DNA of 64,000 nt from Globodera rostochiensis (lineage: Eukaryota; Nematoda; Chromadorea; Rhabditida; Heteroderidae), in assembly GCA_018350325.1 (NCBI GenBank), contig JAEVLN010000023.1:1-64000 (forward strand), given 5' to 3'. Shown piece by piece: positions 24,396 to 38,641 of the stretch; position 1 is the stretch's first letter, and each line of letters begins with the position of its first letter. The position numbers and the translations under genes were made by a program. The notes below the pieces were generated by a model that saw only the letters and a list, made by a program, of their open reading frames with translations, searched no databases and was not told the origin of the DNA.

Positions 24396-26213
24396 CAGAT
24401 TTTCAATCGAAATTTTAAAAATACGGTACTTTTTAAAGGGTTTTAGGCAGGCGCGTATGCAGCAGGGGGGGGGGGTAGGGGGGCATGCCATCGCCCAAAA
24501 TTTGAGAAAAAACCATAGGGGGGGGAGTGGGGGTCGTTTGGGCGGCGGCGATCGTTTCAGTGCCCACACTTCAGTGCCGGTACACTTCAGTGCCAGCACA
24601 CTTCAGTGCCGGTACACTTCAGTGCCAACATTTTTTTCTGAAAAAATGCAGGAATCGCGTGCAATCAGATCAATATTTTGATTCCGCTTAAATTAGAAAT
24701 AAAGCAAATAAGGTCTAATTTCAAAAACTTTGTCATGAACTTTTAAAATTGAGAATTCAACATTTTGAATCTTTTTACAAATTGTATTTTTGTAGCAATG
24801 GAGGAATATTCAATCCATAAGAAGCAAAAACGATAAAATTAGAGCCCGGCGAGATCGAGATCCCGACCGAGACTCGTTTTTTAGTAACAAATGCATTTAT
24901 GATCAAAATCGGACAAAAGCCTAAGCCTAACGAACCCCAAGCCAGGGTGGCTTAGGCCTAAGCCTAACGAACCCCAAGCCAGGGTGGCTTAGGCCTAAGC
25001 CTAACGAACACCTAAGCTCTTTTGAAATTTAAGGATAAAAACGAGTTGATTAAAAAACGAGTTGGTGTATTTAAAAATATTATTGGTTACTTTTACAAAA
25101 TATTGATCTGATTGCACGCGATTCCTGCATTTTTTCAGAAAAAAATGTTGGCACTGAAGTGTACCGGCACTGAAGTGTGGGCACTGAAGTGTACCGGCAC
25201 TGAAGTGTGGGCACTGAAGTGTACCGGCACTGAAGTGTGGGCACTGAAGTGTACCGGCACTGAAGTGTGGGCACTGAAGTGTGGGCACTGAAGTGTGGGC
25301 ACTGAAATAATGTGTACCGTCGTTTGGGCCCCCACATTTGGGCCCCAGGGACCTTTGAAGTGCCATAACTCTTCTTGGAACCAACCAAACTAAATAAATT
25401 GGGCACCAATCGAAAGCTCTATATGTTTAGAAGCTATTATCTAGCATGAACTAAACGATTATTTAAACCTTTAAAAAGTTATTGTTTGAAAAGAGCGAAA
25501 ACCTAAGTTTTGTGGTAATTTTCGATTATAACTTTTTTGAAAAGGATTTAATCAGCTTGTTGATTTGAATACAAAATCTACCCAACAAAAGCTTTCGATT
25601 AGACCAAATTTGTTTCGTTTGTCCAAGAAGAGTTATGGCCCTTCAAAGGTCCCTGGGGCCCAAACGTCCTGCTCCGGGGGGGGGGGAATAATCGTTGCAA
25701 AAACATTTTGATTTGTTTATATTTTCAAGATTATGAAGACGTTGGGTTGTTGATTTCTATGCCGTTGTTTTGGAGTGGGGCGTTCACCATAGTTTCACTC
25801 TTAAAATTGATGACAGGAACAGGAAGTGGTTACACGAATGATAATGACAAATAGAAAATATGCATTTCTTGTGATCGGAAGCATTTATTTATTTATCGAT
25901 TTAAATGTTTTTATTAAGCAATAAAAAGCAAATAAATATTAACATTTTTCCATTAAATTTAAATATTTGGATTTATAAATAATTAAAAAACCAAACAGTC
26001 GCTTCAAAAAGATGAGCAACTTAACAATATTCGTTGTCCTTTTTACCTTTTCGGCGTCTTTCTTCACATGTTCCACAAAAAATCCTCACAACAGCGATGA
26101 AGGGGAAAATTCCTCAAAAAAAGGTCTGTTTAATTATTCATTTAATTATTTATTAATTAATAAAAATAATCTTTATAATTATTCAATCATTCAGATGACA
26201 TTAAAAATATTCA
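24396..26213. repeat. Right arm of the inverted repeat, effector-promoter part
   Basis: Reverse complement of 1-1030. It holds the promoter, exon 1 and intron 1 of the complete glutathione-synthetase-like gene. The arm is split at 24543-25320 by a foldback element whose flanking CGTTTGGG duplicates target sequence that is single in the left arm, so the insertion came after the duplication. Confidence 0.87.
24543..25320. mobile_element. Non-autonomous foldback element, TTCAGTGCC family, copy 3
   Basis: Starts CGGCGGCGATCGTTTCAG and ends TGTGTACCGT. The right end has about ten GGCACTGAAGTG units, more than the left. It is flanked by CGTTTGGG (24535-24542 and 25321-25328), or TCGTTTGGG if the last base is counted as target. 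The left arm near 890 shows the empty site. The interior has a TTAGGC-like 37-bp tandem repeat at 24915-25015. Confidence 0.77.
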
Positions 26214-28865
26214 AAATTATGCTTCGAACGCGGTAAAGGACGAAGAGCATTTGCACGAATTGGCGCTTTACGCAATCGAATGGGCGCACAACAACGGATT
26301 GGTTTTGCTGACCGAACAAACCGAGTATGGGAAAATATTGGAAAAAGCGATTAAAAATATTAAAGTTTATTTATAAAAACAAGCTCCGTTGGTTTGCGAA
26401 TTGTAATTTAATTAAAACTAAACAAAATAAAACAATTTCGACTTTTTGTATTAATGCAAAACATTTAAGCATTGTCGAATTCGCACCAATTTCGCTGTTT
26501 CCTTCGCCGTTTCCCAAAAAATCATTTGAAAAAGCGCTTTCCGTCCAAAAGGTGAGGAGATTAATTATTGCAAATAAAAGTAATAACAAAATATATTTTT
26601 AGGATATGAATTTGCTCTATTTTCGTGTGGCGTCCGACCACGAATTTATGGTGGAAGCATTCAAAGATCTGATCCGAGGGGACGCACACATCGCCAAACT
26701 GTGGCAAATTGTACAGGAAGTGCGGGAGGAAGGCATTCGACAGCCGTTTACGCTGCTAATTCAACGAGCGGTCGGTTTTTGGAGTTTAAACGCTTCCGAT
26801 CTGAATCCCTCCGCCCGAATCCCCTCAACGTCTTAGGCTAAGCCTATAGGCATAAGCTAGACTTAGGCTTAGGCCTAACAAAGCCCAACCCAGGGTGGCT
26901 TACAAATTAGGCCTAAGTTAGGCTTAATAATAGCTTCAGTACGGGACTGAATCAGCCATCGTGGAAAGATTCAGACCGGGTAGCCAGTTAAAAAGCCGTT
27001 GTCCCCCAATGGTTCACCTGCTGTGACTGAATGAATGAATGAAAGCAAAAGTAAAGTAAAGTAAATTGCAGGATTACATGCTGAATGTGGTTGAGGACCC
27101 AAAGACCGGAGAAGAACAATATGAAATCAAACAGGTGATTCTTGATTATAGTCAAAATGATGGCATTTGTTAGATCACATCAGCGTCTTAAGCCTTCTAA
27201 ACCGTCTCTTCAGGTCGAAGTTAACGGAGGGTCCATTTTCGGTTTGGGTATGAAACGCCGAATCAGCGAGCTTCACCGACAAATACTGAGAAAAGTGGGC
27301 CTGGACGTGTCGGCATCGCCCGTCAATCAACCCGACTTCGCTTTGGTCGAAGCCCTGCACATGGCGTGGTATGGAAATAAATGAATTAATTTAATGACGC
27401 TTTAAATAAACAAAACAAATTTAATAAATCAAAATTCAGGAAACAATTCGGCGACTCAAATGCTTTGTTAATGTTTTTAACACCATTGTTACCTTACGTT
27501 TTCGAACAAAGGCACATTGCCAGCGAATTGGAGCGAATTTCGAACGGAAAAATCGAAGTCATTTTTGTGTCATTGGTTGAATGCGCCGAAATGTGAGTGA
27601 TTCGTTTTAAAAAACAAAAATGAGAAAATTTTATTATTTTATTTTGGATTTGCGATTTGAAAATCAATTTCAAATTATAAAACAGAAAATGTGACTAACA
27701 ATTTTGGATTAGAATAAATCTGGAGCCGAAATCCCCATCAAAACTTGCCAATTTTATTGCTTTGATCGAATGGACTTAGCCTATAAAACACTTAAGCTTG
27801 CAATTGGACCCCGAAGATTTTTCGCTTCGTCGAAAGTCCGATGGCCGACGGGTGGCCGTGGTTTATTCGAATATGTCCGCACTCGGCTATCGACCAAGGT
27901 CAGATTACGACGTGCAAATGGAGGCTCGGAAAATGATCGAACGTTCAAACGCAATCGTAAGACATTTTATAAAAACAACAAATTAAAAGTGTTAATTAAT
28001 GCAAACTCAACATTTTGCAGAAGGCGCCATCGTTGGCACTTGGAATTAGCTGCACGAAGAAAATCCAACAGGTGTAAATCAGAAAACATTTAGCAAATAA
28101 TATTACTTAAAGTGCAGCTGCTCGCCAAACCCGAAAATCTGAAGCGATTCTTCCCGAGGCCAGAAGATGCCGAAACAATTGAAAACATTCGATCAACTTT
28201 CGCCGGGTTGTGGGGCCTAGAAAATGATGACCAACAAACTCAAGATTTGATAAAGGTGCACATTAAGGATCATTTTATAGTCTCTTTATTTTATTACAGA
28301 ATCAAAATCACTTTTAATTTTTTGGTATATTCAGATGGGATGACAAATTACTTTAATGGGTTTTGAGTGCCTAATTGAAAGTTGGGGAAATTTAAAAATG
28401 TTTATTTTAAAGGACGCCATGGAAACTCCGGCCAATTACGTGCTCAAGCCGAACCGGGAATGCGGTGGACATAATTATTTTGACGAGCAAATTCCGGAGG
28501 CTTTGCAAAAGTTCACACGCGAAGAACGGGGAGCGCACATTTTAATGCAAAAATTGCGTCCGATGGTTGTTCAGGTATTTTGCAAACTTTTTATAGAATT
28601 AAAAATATATTTGAATTTTCAAACTTATTGAAAATTCAAAAAGTTTTTATTTCAGAATTATGTGTTGCGGTCGCTCCAAGAACCCAAAGAGGCCAGTGTG
28701 GTGCCCGAGTTGGGCGTGTACGGCTTTCTGTTGGGCAACATGATGGACGGGTCCGTGCAACACAACGTCCAGCAGGGCTATCACTTCCGCAGCAAATTGT
28801 CACACTTCAACGAGTGTGGCGTCACTGCCGGATTTGGCTTCTACGACACGGCCTATCTCTTCTAG
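26012..28865 (+). CDS. Secreted glutathione-synthetase-like protein (candidate effector)
   Basis: Twelve exons join in phase: 26012-26123, 26195-26324, 26470-26551, 26603-26770, 27072-27134, 27214-27368, 27440-27592, 27797-27956, 28021-28071, 28118-28255, 28413-28574 and 28656-28865; 527 residues. Residues 1-20 form a hydrophobic signal peptide, absent from the cytosolic enzyme that joins gamma-glutamylcysteine to glycine. Eukaryotic glutathione synthetase motifs are clear: EFAPISLFPSPFP, QRADYML, VEVNGGSIFG, ARKMIERSNA, TKKIQQ, VLKPNRECGGHN and FRSK...CGVTAG. The glycine-rich loop is ECGG where the enzyme has EGGG, and the EINTIS-type substrate loop is altered. Cyst nematodes are known to have secreted glutathione-synthetase-like effectors with changed active sites. 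Catalysis is therefore doubtful; function as an effector is inference. Confidence 0.88.
26833..26925. repeat. TTAGGC-like repeat in intron 4
   Basis: CTTAGGCTAAGCC, AGACTTAGGCTTAGGCC and GGTGGCTTACAAATTAGGCC form imperfect units of the same family as those at 23715-23800, 24915-25015, 47215-47300 and 61270-61320. Confidence 0.5.
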
Positions 28866-28964
28866 GCACCTTTCGCCACATTTTTTTTTAGGGGAAATTA
28901 CCATTTTTGAATCCGTTGCTTTTTTCTTACCGGTTCTTCATGTGATATTAAAGTATATATAAGC

Positions 28965-28970
28965 AATAAA
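28965..28970 (+). promoter_or_regulatory. Polyadenylation signal
   Basis: AATAAA lies 100 bp after the stop codon of the glutathione-synthetase-like gene in an AT-rich 3' region. No other gene starts between it and the element at 29041. Confidence 0.6.
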
Positions 28971-29286
28971 TTTGCATTCTGACAATTAAATTTTTATATT
29001 TATTTTTGTGCCCAAAGGATGGCCTTTCCATTGCTCATTTGGTAGTGCGAAACTTGCGGCCCGAATTTTGCGGCCCTAATTAAAGCAACAAAAAAAAAGA
29101 CAAAATCAATGCCAAAATCAACTTTTCACACAAAAAAATCATTTTTCTTTTAACAAATTTCATTAATTCCTTAGCTCTTCTTGATCTATCAATGATCACA
29201 CAAATGGAAGGCTAATTTTCTGTTTGTAATATTTTTATTTTGGATATCATGCTGACAGTAACAATAAAATTAATCCCAATATTTTT

Positions 29287-29529
29287 TTGTCTGTATTGCA
29301 TCGATGGTCAATTCCGAACAACAAAAGGAGGAGCGTTGGCATTTTTGAAGGATACGAGTATAGGAAAAAAACATCAGCTAACGGAATAATTGCTGCTGGC
29401 ACTATTCAAGTATGGATGTGTCCGCGCAAGGAGTGCCCTGGTCGTGCTCACGGGCCTGTGAATTCGGATGAACCAATCAGATTGGTAACAGCCCATAGCC
29501 ATGGAAAAGTCACACTAAGAAATTATTGA
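29287..29529 (+). CDS. FLYWCH-type zinc-finger protein, small
   Basis: Reading frame of about 80 residues ending NY at 29529. It shows the FLYWCH pattern: FEGYEYRKK, then W-C at VWMCPRKECPGRAHG, then the final histidine pair HSH. These residues bind zinc and DNA or protein in nematode regulators and in Mutator-type transposases. There is no ATG in frame before the domain: the first in-frame starts are TTG, and the ATG at 29303 is in another frame. An upstream exon, a non-ATG start or a broken start are all possible. It lies wholly between the mirrored arms of the surrounding element. Confidence 0.62.
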   Translation: MSVLHRWSIPNNKRRSVGIFEGYEYRKKTSANGIIAAGTIQVWMCPRKECPGRAHGPVNSDEPIRLVTAHSHGKVTLRNY

Positions 29530-29616
29530 AATTTGTTAAAAGTTAAAAGAAAAATGATTTTTTTGTGTGAAAAGTGATTTTGGCATTGATTTTGTCTTTT
29601 TTTTTTGCTTTAATTA

Positions 29617-30600
29617 GGGCCGCAAGTTGCCGCAAGTTTCGGGGCCGCAAGTTTCGGGGCCGCAAGTTTCGGGGCCGCAAGTTTCGGGGCCGCAAGTTTC
29701 GGGCCGCAAGTTTCGGGCCGCAAGTTTCGGGGCCGCAACTTTCCGCCGCAAGTTTCGGGGCCGCAAGTTTCCGCCGCAAGTTTCGGGGCCGCAAGTTTCG
29801 GGCCGCAAGTTTCGGGCCGCAAGTTTCGGGGCCGCAACTTTCCGCCGCAAGTTTCGGGGCCGCAAGTTTCCGCCGCAAGTTTCGGGGCCGCAACTTTCCG
29901 CCGCAAGTTTCGGGGCCGCAAGTTTCGGGCCGCAAGTTTCGGGGCCGCAACTTTCCGCCGCAAGTTTCGGGGCCGCAAGTTTCCGCCGCAAGTTTCGGGG
30001 CCGCAAGTTTCGGGCCGCAAGTTTCGGGCCGCAAGTTTCGGGGCCGCAACTTTCCGCCGCAAGTTTCGGGGCCGCAAGTTTCCGCCGCAAGTTTCGGGGC
30101 CGCAACTTTCCGCCGCAAGTTTCGGGGCCGCAAGTTTCGGGGCCGCAAGTTTCCGCCGCAAGTTTCGGGGCCGCAACTTTCCGCCGCAAGTTTCGGGGCC
30201 GCAAGTTTCGGGGCCGCAAGTTTCCGCCGCAAGTTTCGGGGCCGCAAGTTTCGGGGCCGCAAGTTTCCGCCGCAAGTTTCGGGGCCGCAAGTTTCGGGGC
30301 CGCAACTTTCCGCCGCAAGTTTCGGGGCCGCAAGTTTCGGGGCCGCAAGTTTCCGCCGCAAGTTTCGGGGCCGCAAGTTTCGGGCCGCCAGTCTTCGCCG
30401 CAAGTTCGGGCCATTTTCGGGCCCAGTTCGGGGCCGCAACTTTCCGCCGCAAGTTTCGGGGCCGCAAGTTTCGGGGCCGCAACTTTCCGCCGCAAGTTTC
30501 GGGGCCGCAACTTTCCGCCGCAAGTTTCGGGGCCGCAAGTTTCCGCCGCAAGTTTCGGGGCCGCAAGTTTCGGGGCCGCAAACTTTGGCCGCAAGTTTCG
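29617..30600. repeat. Tandem array of CCGCAAGTTTCGGGG units
   Basis: About 1 kb of 14-16-bp units in two alternating forms (GCCGCAAGTTTCGGG and CCGCAACTTTCCG). The unit equals the terminal sequence of the surrounding element. It lacks stop codons in several frames on both strands, so it gives five overlapping open frames of 320-380 codons. These are compositional artefacts, not genes. Confidence 0.95.
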
Positions 30601-30615
30601 GCTATCCGCTCATTT

Positions 30616-31884
30616 ACTCACTTTTCTTCCGCTCTTTTCGCGACTTTGTTCTTCGCCGTTCGTCCCAATCGTTTTTTCCATTCCGACAATTCAAATTTTG
30701 ATCGGAAGGAATTCTTTCGGTAATTCAAATTTAATAATTAAACCAAATTTTTTGATTTGTTCTTTATGAATTGCCCTTTTCTTCACCAAACTTTTCGCAA
30801 AATGGACAAAACTTTCGTTCTGAAAAAATTAACGGAGGACTCGGTGCAAATGAACGGGATGCGCCGAACAGACTGATCATTGATCTTGGGAGGAGTTTGC
30901 CACAACTGTGATGCTAAAACAAAAACAAAAAAAACTTTTTCGCATTGCGTTAAATTTAAACAATTTTACCAAGAAACTTATCTATTTTTTAATATTTATT
31001 AGAATTTTGATTTATTATAGGCGGGCGAGGGCCTTATTATTATAGTCCAGTCTCACATTATGAAAAATTGCCAAAAATACAAATAATTTTAATAGCCCAA
31101 AAGTTTTTACCAAAAGCCTTAAATCTTTGATTTTTACAATTCTGTCATCAAATAATGCCTCGGGGTATTTCCAACAGTTGCCCCGGAATTACACGCCGAA
31201 AGTGCGCCCCTCCGCGGTATTTAACCATTTGGAAATTAAATAGTTTTCAGATCGTTCCAATTTTTAGAGAAAACAAATTGGATTTTAAAGGGGAGGCGCG
31301 AACGCCGTCCCCCGCACTCAAAAATTTAGCTGTGGGCCTATCCCAGTTCGGGACCGCCCTGCGGGTCAGCCCCAACCGAAAGTGCAATGGTGGAGCCTCG
31401 CCACAGGAGTCCTGCCTCAGTGATCGCAGGAACTCCCCAGCCAGGTAAGTTTATGAAGGGCCGCACAGCCCACGGACAAGCAATGGGCGAGAGAAATGTC
31501 CGATGGGGCGCAAAAGGGGGAAGGGTGGGAGGAGGAAAATCGTGAAATATGCACACTCTCTCACAATGCTCTCGTTTCTTTCCCTCATAATGTGCTTCAT
31601 TTTGGTTGTTAGAGAGGCTCTATTTTCTCACATTCCTTTCTCTGTCTCCTCGAAACGGAGGGAGGCACACAGAGAAAGCAGACAGTCTGTCACAATGAGA
31701 GAAAGAGAAAGGGTGAAAAGACAATAGTAAACTAGGCTGAACAAAGAAGGAGAAGAAAATAGAGTAAAAGTGAGAGAGCACGTGACAGAGAAGCAAAGTA
31801 GAGAGAGAGAGTGTGCATTTATTCGCCCTTCTCTCTCCCTTTCTGTAACCTATCAAATTATTTATTGAACATTCCCTTCTTTCA
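30616..31884. other. No gene supported; purine-rich tract before U6
   Basis: From 30616 to 31480 I see only weak frames. At 31500-31830 the plus strand changes from CT-rich to GAGAGAAAG-rich, giving partly complementary pyrimidine and purine stretches. It precedes the U6 promoter; whether it affects transcription is unknown. Confidence 0.35.
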
Positions 31885-31890
31885 TATATA
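31885..31890 (+). promoter_or_regulatory. TATA box of the U6 gene
   Basis: TATATA ends 24 bases before the predicted U6 start, the position expected for an external pol III promoter. A proximal element should lie about 60 bp upstream; I cannot identify it with confidence. Confidence 0.5.
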
Positions 31891-31914
31891 AGGCACTGCC
31901 TTTGTCGTTACTTC

Positions 31915-32020
31915 GTTCATTCCAAATGGACATATACTAAAATTGGAACAATACAGAGAAGATTAGCATGGCCCCTGCGCAAGGATGACACGCAAATTCG
32001 TGAAGCGTTCCAAATTTTTT
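31915..32020 (+). ncRNA. U6: U6 spliceosomal snRNA
   Basis: GTTCATTCCAAATGGAC forms a 5' stem-loop. It is followed by the conserved ATATACTAAAATTGG, the ACAGAG box, AGATTAGCATGGCCCCTGCG, CGCAAGGATGACACGCAAAT and the ending GAAGCGTTCCAAATTTTTT. The final T-run is the pol III terminator. U6 forms the catalytic core of the spliceosome with U2. Confidence 0.96.
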
Positions 32021-33201
32021 GCCTTTTTTTATTGAAATGATTTTGAAGAGCTATATTGGATCGCTTACTTAAATTTCAATAAGATGCACAAATCTCGTAA
32101 ATGAACTAATTTCCGCTAATTGCTGGGCACTTAATACAAATGTTTTTTTTAAATGCTTCTAGCAATTTTGCGGGATTTTCAATTTTAAAAAAATTTGTTA
32201 CTTTATTTAGATTGTTCTAAAAACATTTGGCTTCTGAATCGATTTTATGTGAAGTTCATCGCCTCAAATTTGTCGTTTGGGAATTGTCCCAACCTTTCCA
32301 TTTTTGTACATTCGCTCATATCAACAATTTGTTTTTTCAAAATTTTTTCCCTCTTAGTTAAGGCATTAAAATGAACTCAAATTGTTTCTAATAGAACTAA
32401 AAATTAGATTAATTAATGTTTTTTTTGAAAATTCTCGAAAATAGTTATAATTTTTTTTTGAAAAAATGACTATAACTTTTGAATTTTCAATATTTTATAC
32501 GAATATTAGGATGAAAAATTGCGCAAGATTCTGACCTATGATTAACATTTTCCTAAATTTCTAAACATTTACACAAATAAATAGTACATTTTTAGGCCGT
32601 TCAATAATTTAATTGGACGATTTTTCTTAACATAAATCGTTTAAATATTCAATCTTTTTCTCGGCGACGCCTATCGGCACTGCCAAACACTCCACCCCCT
32701 CGTGAAACAGAAAAAATACTCTAATCGGTTGCACTTTGTTATGTAGAATTTAAATCATTGAAGATTGTTTTAACAAACATCGAGGAATTTTGATCATATA
32801 AAAGCATGGCAAACATCGAAAAATTTAAAAAACTAGGGTAGCCCGCTGCATCCCAGTGTAATGGAAAGGGTTTCATCATCGTTTAAATTGTCATATAAAT
32901 GTAAATAAATCCAAGCATCAAATCATTATCATGCAGCCCAGTCAGTCCGCGCACAAGAAACGTCCTCCCCCGGGGCATTTTGCCGTCGCCCACTACCAAT
33001 TGCTCGGCCAAATACCGGCCAATGCTCCCCACGTACTATTCTTCTGAATGCACAGAAAATGAAAGCCAAATTAAATGGTGGGCGGAATAGAAAAGCCACA
33101 AAAAGTGACCCGTAATCAAATTTTGAATAATATTGCCCATAAAATTTGGTAGAAAATAGAAAAAAATTAATTAGAAATCCCAAAAAGCCTCAAAAACCTC
33201 A
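32021..33201. other. No gene seen
   Basis: AT-rich spacer between U6 and the kinesin light chain gene, with short homopolymers and an element-like end (GGCGACGCCTATCGGCAC) near 32665. A minus-strand stretch at 33050-32945 could be a terminal exon of the kinesin light chain gene but I cannot confirm it. Confidence 0.3.
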
Positions 33202-36871
<3,670 letters not shown>

Positions 36872-37134
36872 ATTCTCTCGTCCACCCTATGCTAAATCTT
36901 GCAAAAAACGGTCGTAGGGAATAGAGAGAGAAGATTAAATTAATAAAATGGTTTGATAAGAACATTTTGAGTTTTTCTTCAGCAAAAAATTGGCACGTAC
37001 TTCGTCCCGAATAACTTTTTTTAAAAGTTTTTAGTTTATGTTAGGAGGTTTTCTAAAGAATTATAGTTAAAATCGTTGTAATTCTTTTCAAATCAATTTT
37101 CCAAAAACCACCAAATTTTGATAAGGGTAAGAAG
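36872..37134. other. No gene seen upstream of the kinesin light chain start
   Basis: AT-rich DNA that probably contains the promoter. No exon coding for a light-chain heptad region could be found here. Confidence 0.3.
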
Positions 37135-37289
37135 TAGGGTAGGACGGGACCGGGACCAGTACTGAAATGGTCAATTCCCATTTTGGTACTGATTTTCTTG
37201 TTTTTATCCAGTAGTCCCGGTTTTTTTGACCGGGACCAAATTTAGTCACGGTCCCGGTTTTCCAAAAGTCCCGGTCCCGTCCTACCCTG
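37135..37289. mobile_element. 155-bp miniature element, TAGGGTAGGACGGG termini
   Basis: TAGGGTAGGACGGGACCGGG at the left is mirrored by CCCGGTCCCGTCCTACCCTG at the right. It is flanked by GTAAGAAG (37127-37134 and 37290-37297). The interior repeats GGGACCGGGACC and its complement. The termini and the 8-bp duplication fit hAT elements. No coding capacity. Confidence 0.72.
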
Positions 37290-37494
37290 GTAAGAAGGGA
37301 GCACTAGAAGAAGCATGTCTGCAAAAGTGGGTTACAAAATATATTTGTTAGCCAATAGTCAATTGCTAATGGAGAGCGTTAGCCGGTAGCCAAAATTGCT
37401 CATGGAGAGCATTCATTAACGCTCATAAATGAATGTGAATGGAGAAAAATGGAAAATGTTTCGCATCTTTTAAATGACAAATCTTCCGCTGCTG

Positions 37495-38633
37495 TAGGGT
37501 TCGGATAATCGGGTTGGGGCCGGGCGGGCTTTTTTCCGGGCAACCCGAAAGTGGCCGGGCGGGCTTTTCCGGGCGGGCTTTTTTCGATTTTTTGTCCGGG
37601 CGGGCTTTGCCGGGCGAATACCGGGCTTTAGCCCGGATTTTGGAAAAAATCCGAATACCGGGCGAATATTTAAAAATTTTTTTGAAACAGCTTAAAAGTT
37701 AGAGATTGATCATTCCTGATCATGTACGATATAGACAAGGGATGGTGTATCGTATCGTAATCGCAAATATCGTAATTAGAGCCATATCGTATCGTATTTT
37801 CGCTAAAAATCTCCCGTATCGTAATTTTCGAGGCCCCAGATTCGGGAGGGGGGTCGGCGGTGCCGATAGGCGCCGCCGAGAAATTTTTGAATTTTTTACT
37901 CAATTTGTTAAGAGATTTTAACCAAAAATTTTAAAAATACGGTACCTTTTTTTGAAGTTTTTACGAATGCGAGGGCCCGGCCGGTGCCGATAGGCGCCGC
38001 CGGGGAGATTTTTTTGATTTTTGATGAGATTTGTAAAGAAAATTGGTCCAAAAATTACGAATTTTGCAAAGCAAAGGGGTTCCCTACTATGGTTTTGTTC
38101 TCAAAAAACATTTCGGAGGGGGCATCCACTCCCTGCATATGTGCCTGCCTAAAACCCTTTAAAAAAGTACCGTATTTTAAAATTTCGGTTGAAAATCTCT
38201 TAACAATAGAGTCAAAAATTAAAATTTCCTCGACGGCGCCTCTCGGCATAATTAAGAAATGATTAAAAGAAAATCAACAAATATAAATTGCATTTATAAT
38301 AGTAATATAACTGTGCGATGTATTTATTGCTTTTATTTATAATAGTTTGGCATCCTGTTGGAAGTTAGTTTAAAATACGAACATGCAAAAATGACATAAA
38401 AATATTCGGAAAATATTCGGTTTTTTGGGGCCGGGCGGGCTTTTTTCCGGGCTACCTAAAAGGGGCCGGGCGGGCTTTGCCGGGCGAATATTTTTTGGTT
38501 TTTCGTCCGGGCGGGCTTTGCCGGGCGAATACCGGGCTTTAGCCCGGATCGAATATTTCCAAGTCGGGCGCCCGCCCGGCCGAATGCCCGCCCGTTGCCC
38601 GCCCGAACCGGGCGCCCGTCCGTCCGAACCCTA
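37495..38633. mobile_element. hAT-like non-autonomous element, intact 1.1-kb copy
   Basis: Left end TAGGGTTCGGATAATCGGG and right end ...CCGTCCGAACCCTA are inverted, and the flanks are CGCTGCTG (37487-37494 and 38634-38641). The insertion splits a copy of the dispersed repeat at 37380-39090; other copies show the unsplit CCGCTGCTG site. Blocks rich in CCGGGCGGGCTTTT lie at both ends. There is no transposase. A truncated copy is at 13786-14690. Confidence 0.77.
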
Positions 38634-38641
38634 CGCTGCTG

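Larger units (their letters stand above)
29041..30607. mobile_element. FLYWCH-bearing terminal-inverted-repeat element
   Basis: Left end GGTAGTGCGAAACTTGCGGC is mirrored by the right end, whose complement reads GGATAGCCGAAACTTGCGGC. An inner arm of about 110 bp (29049-29160) is also mirrored at 29530-29645, around the FLYWCH reading frame. Beyond the right inner arm comes a 1-kb tandem array of the terminal motif. The whole is flanked by GCTCATTT (29033-29040 and 30608-30615), an 8-bp target duplication. FLYWCH fingers are related to DNA-binding domains of Mutator-type transposases. No transposase core is present, so the element is non-autonomous or a remnant. Confidence 0.75.

Noticed and set aside
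29617..30600. CRISPR-like array
   Set aside because: Units are contiguous with no unique spacers, and the window is eukaryotic.
29543..30769. Five overlapping long open frames (320-380 codons) on both strands, rich in PQVSG, KFRG, or ETCGP repeats
   Set aside because: They are all translations of one 14-16-bp tandem array without stop codons. No start context, introns or domain support.
31155..31448. 97-codon frame starting MPRGISNSCPG
   Set aside because: GC-richer than surroundings, but no domain, no splice context and no second copy to compare.
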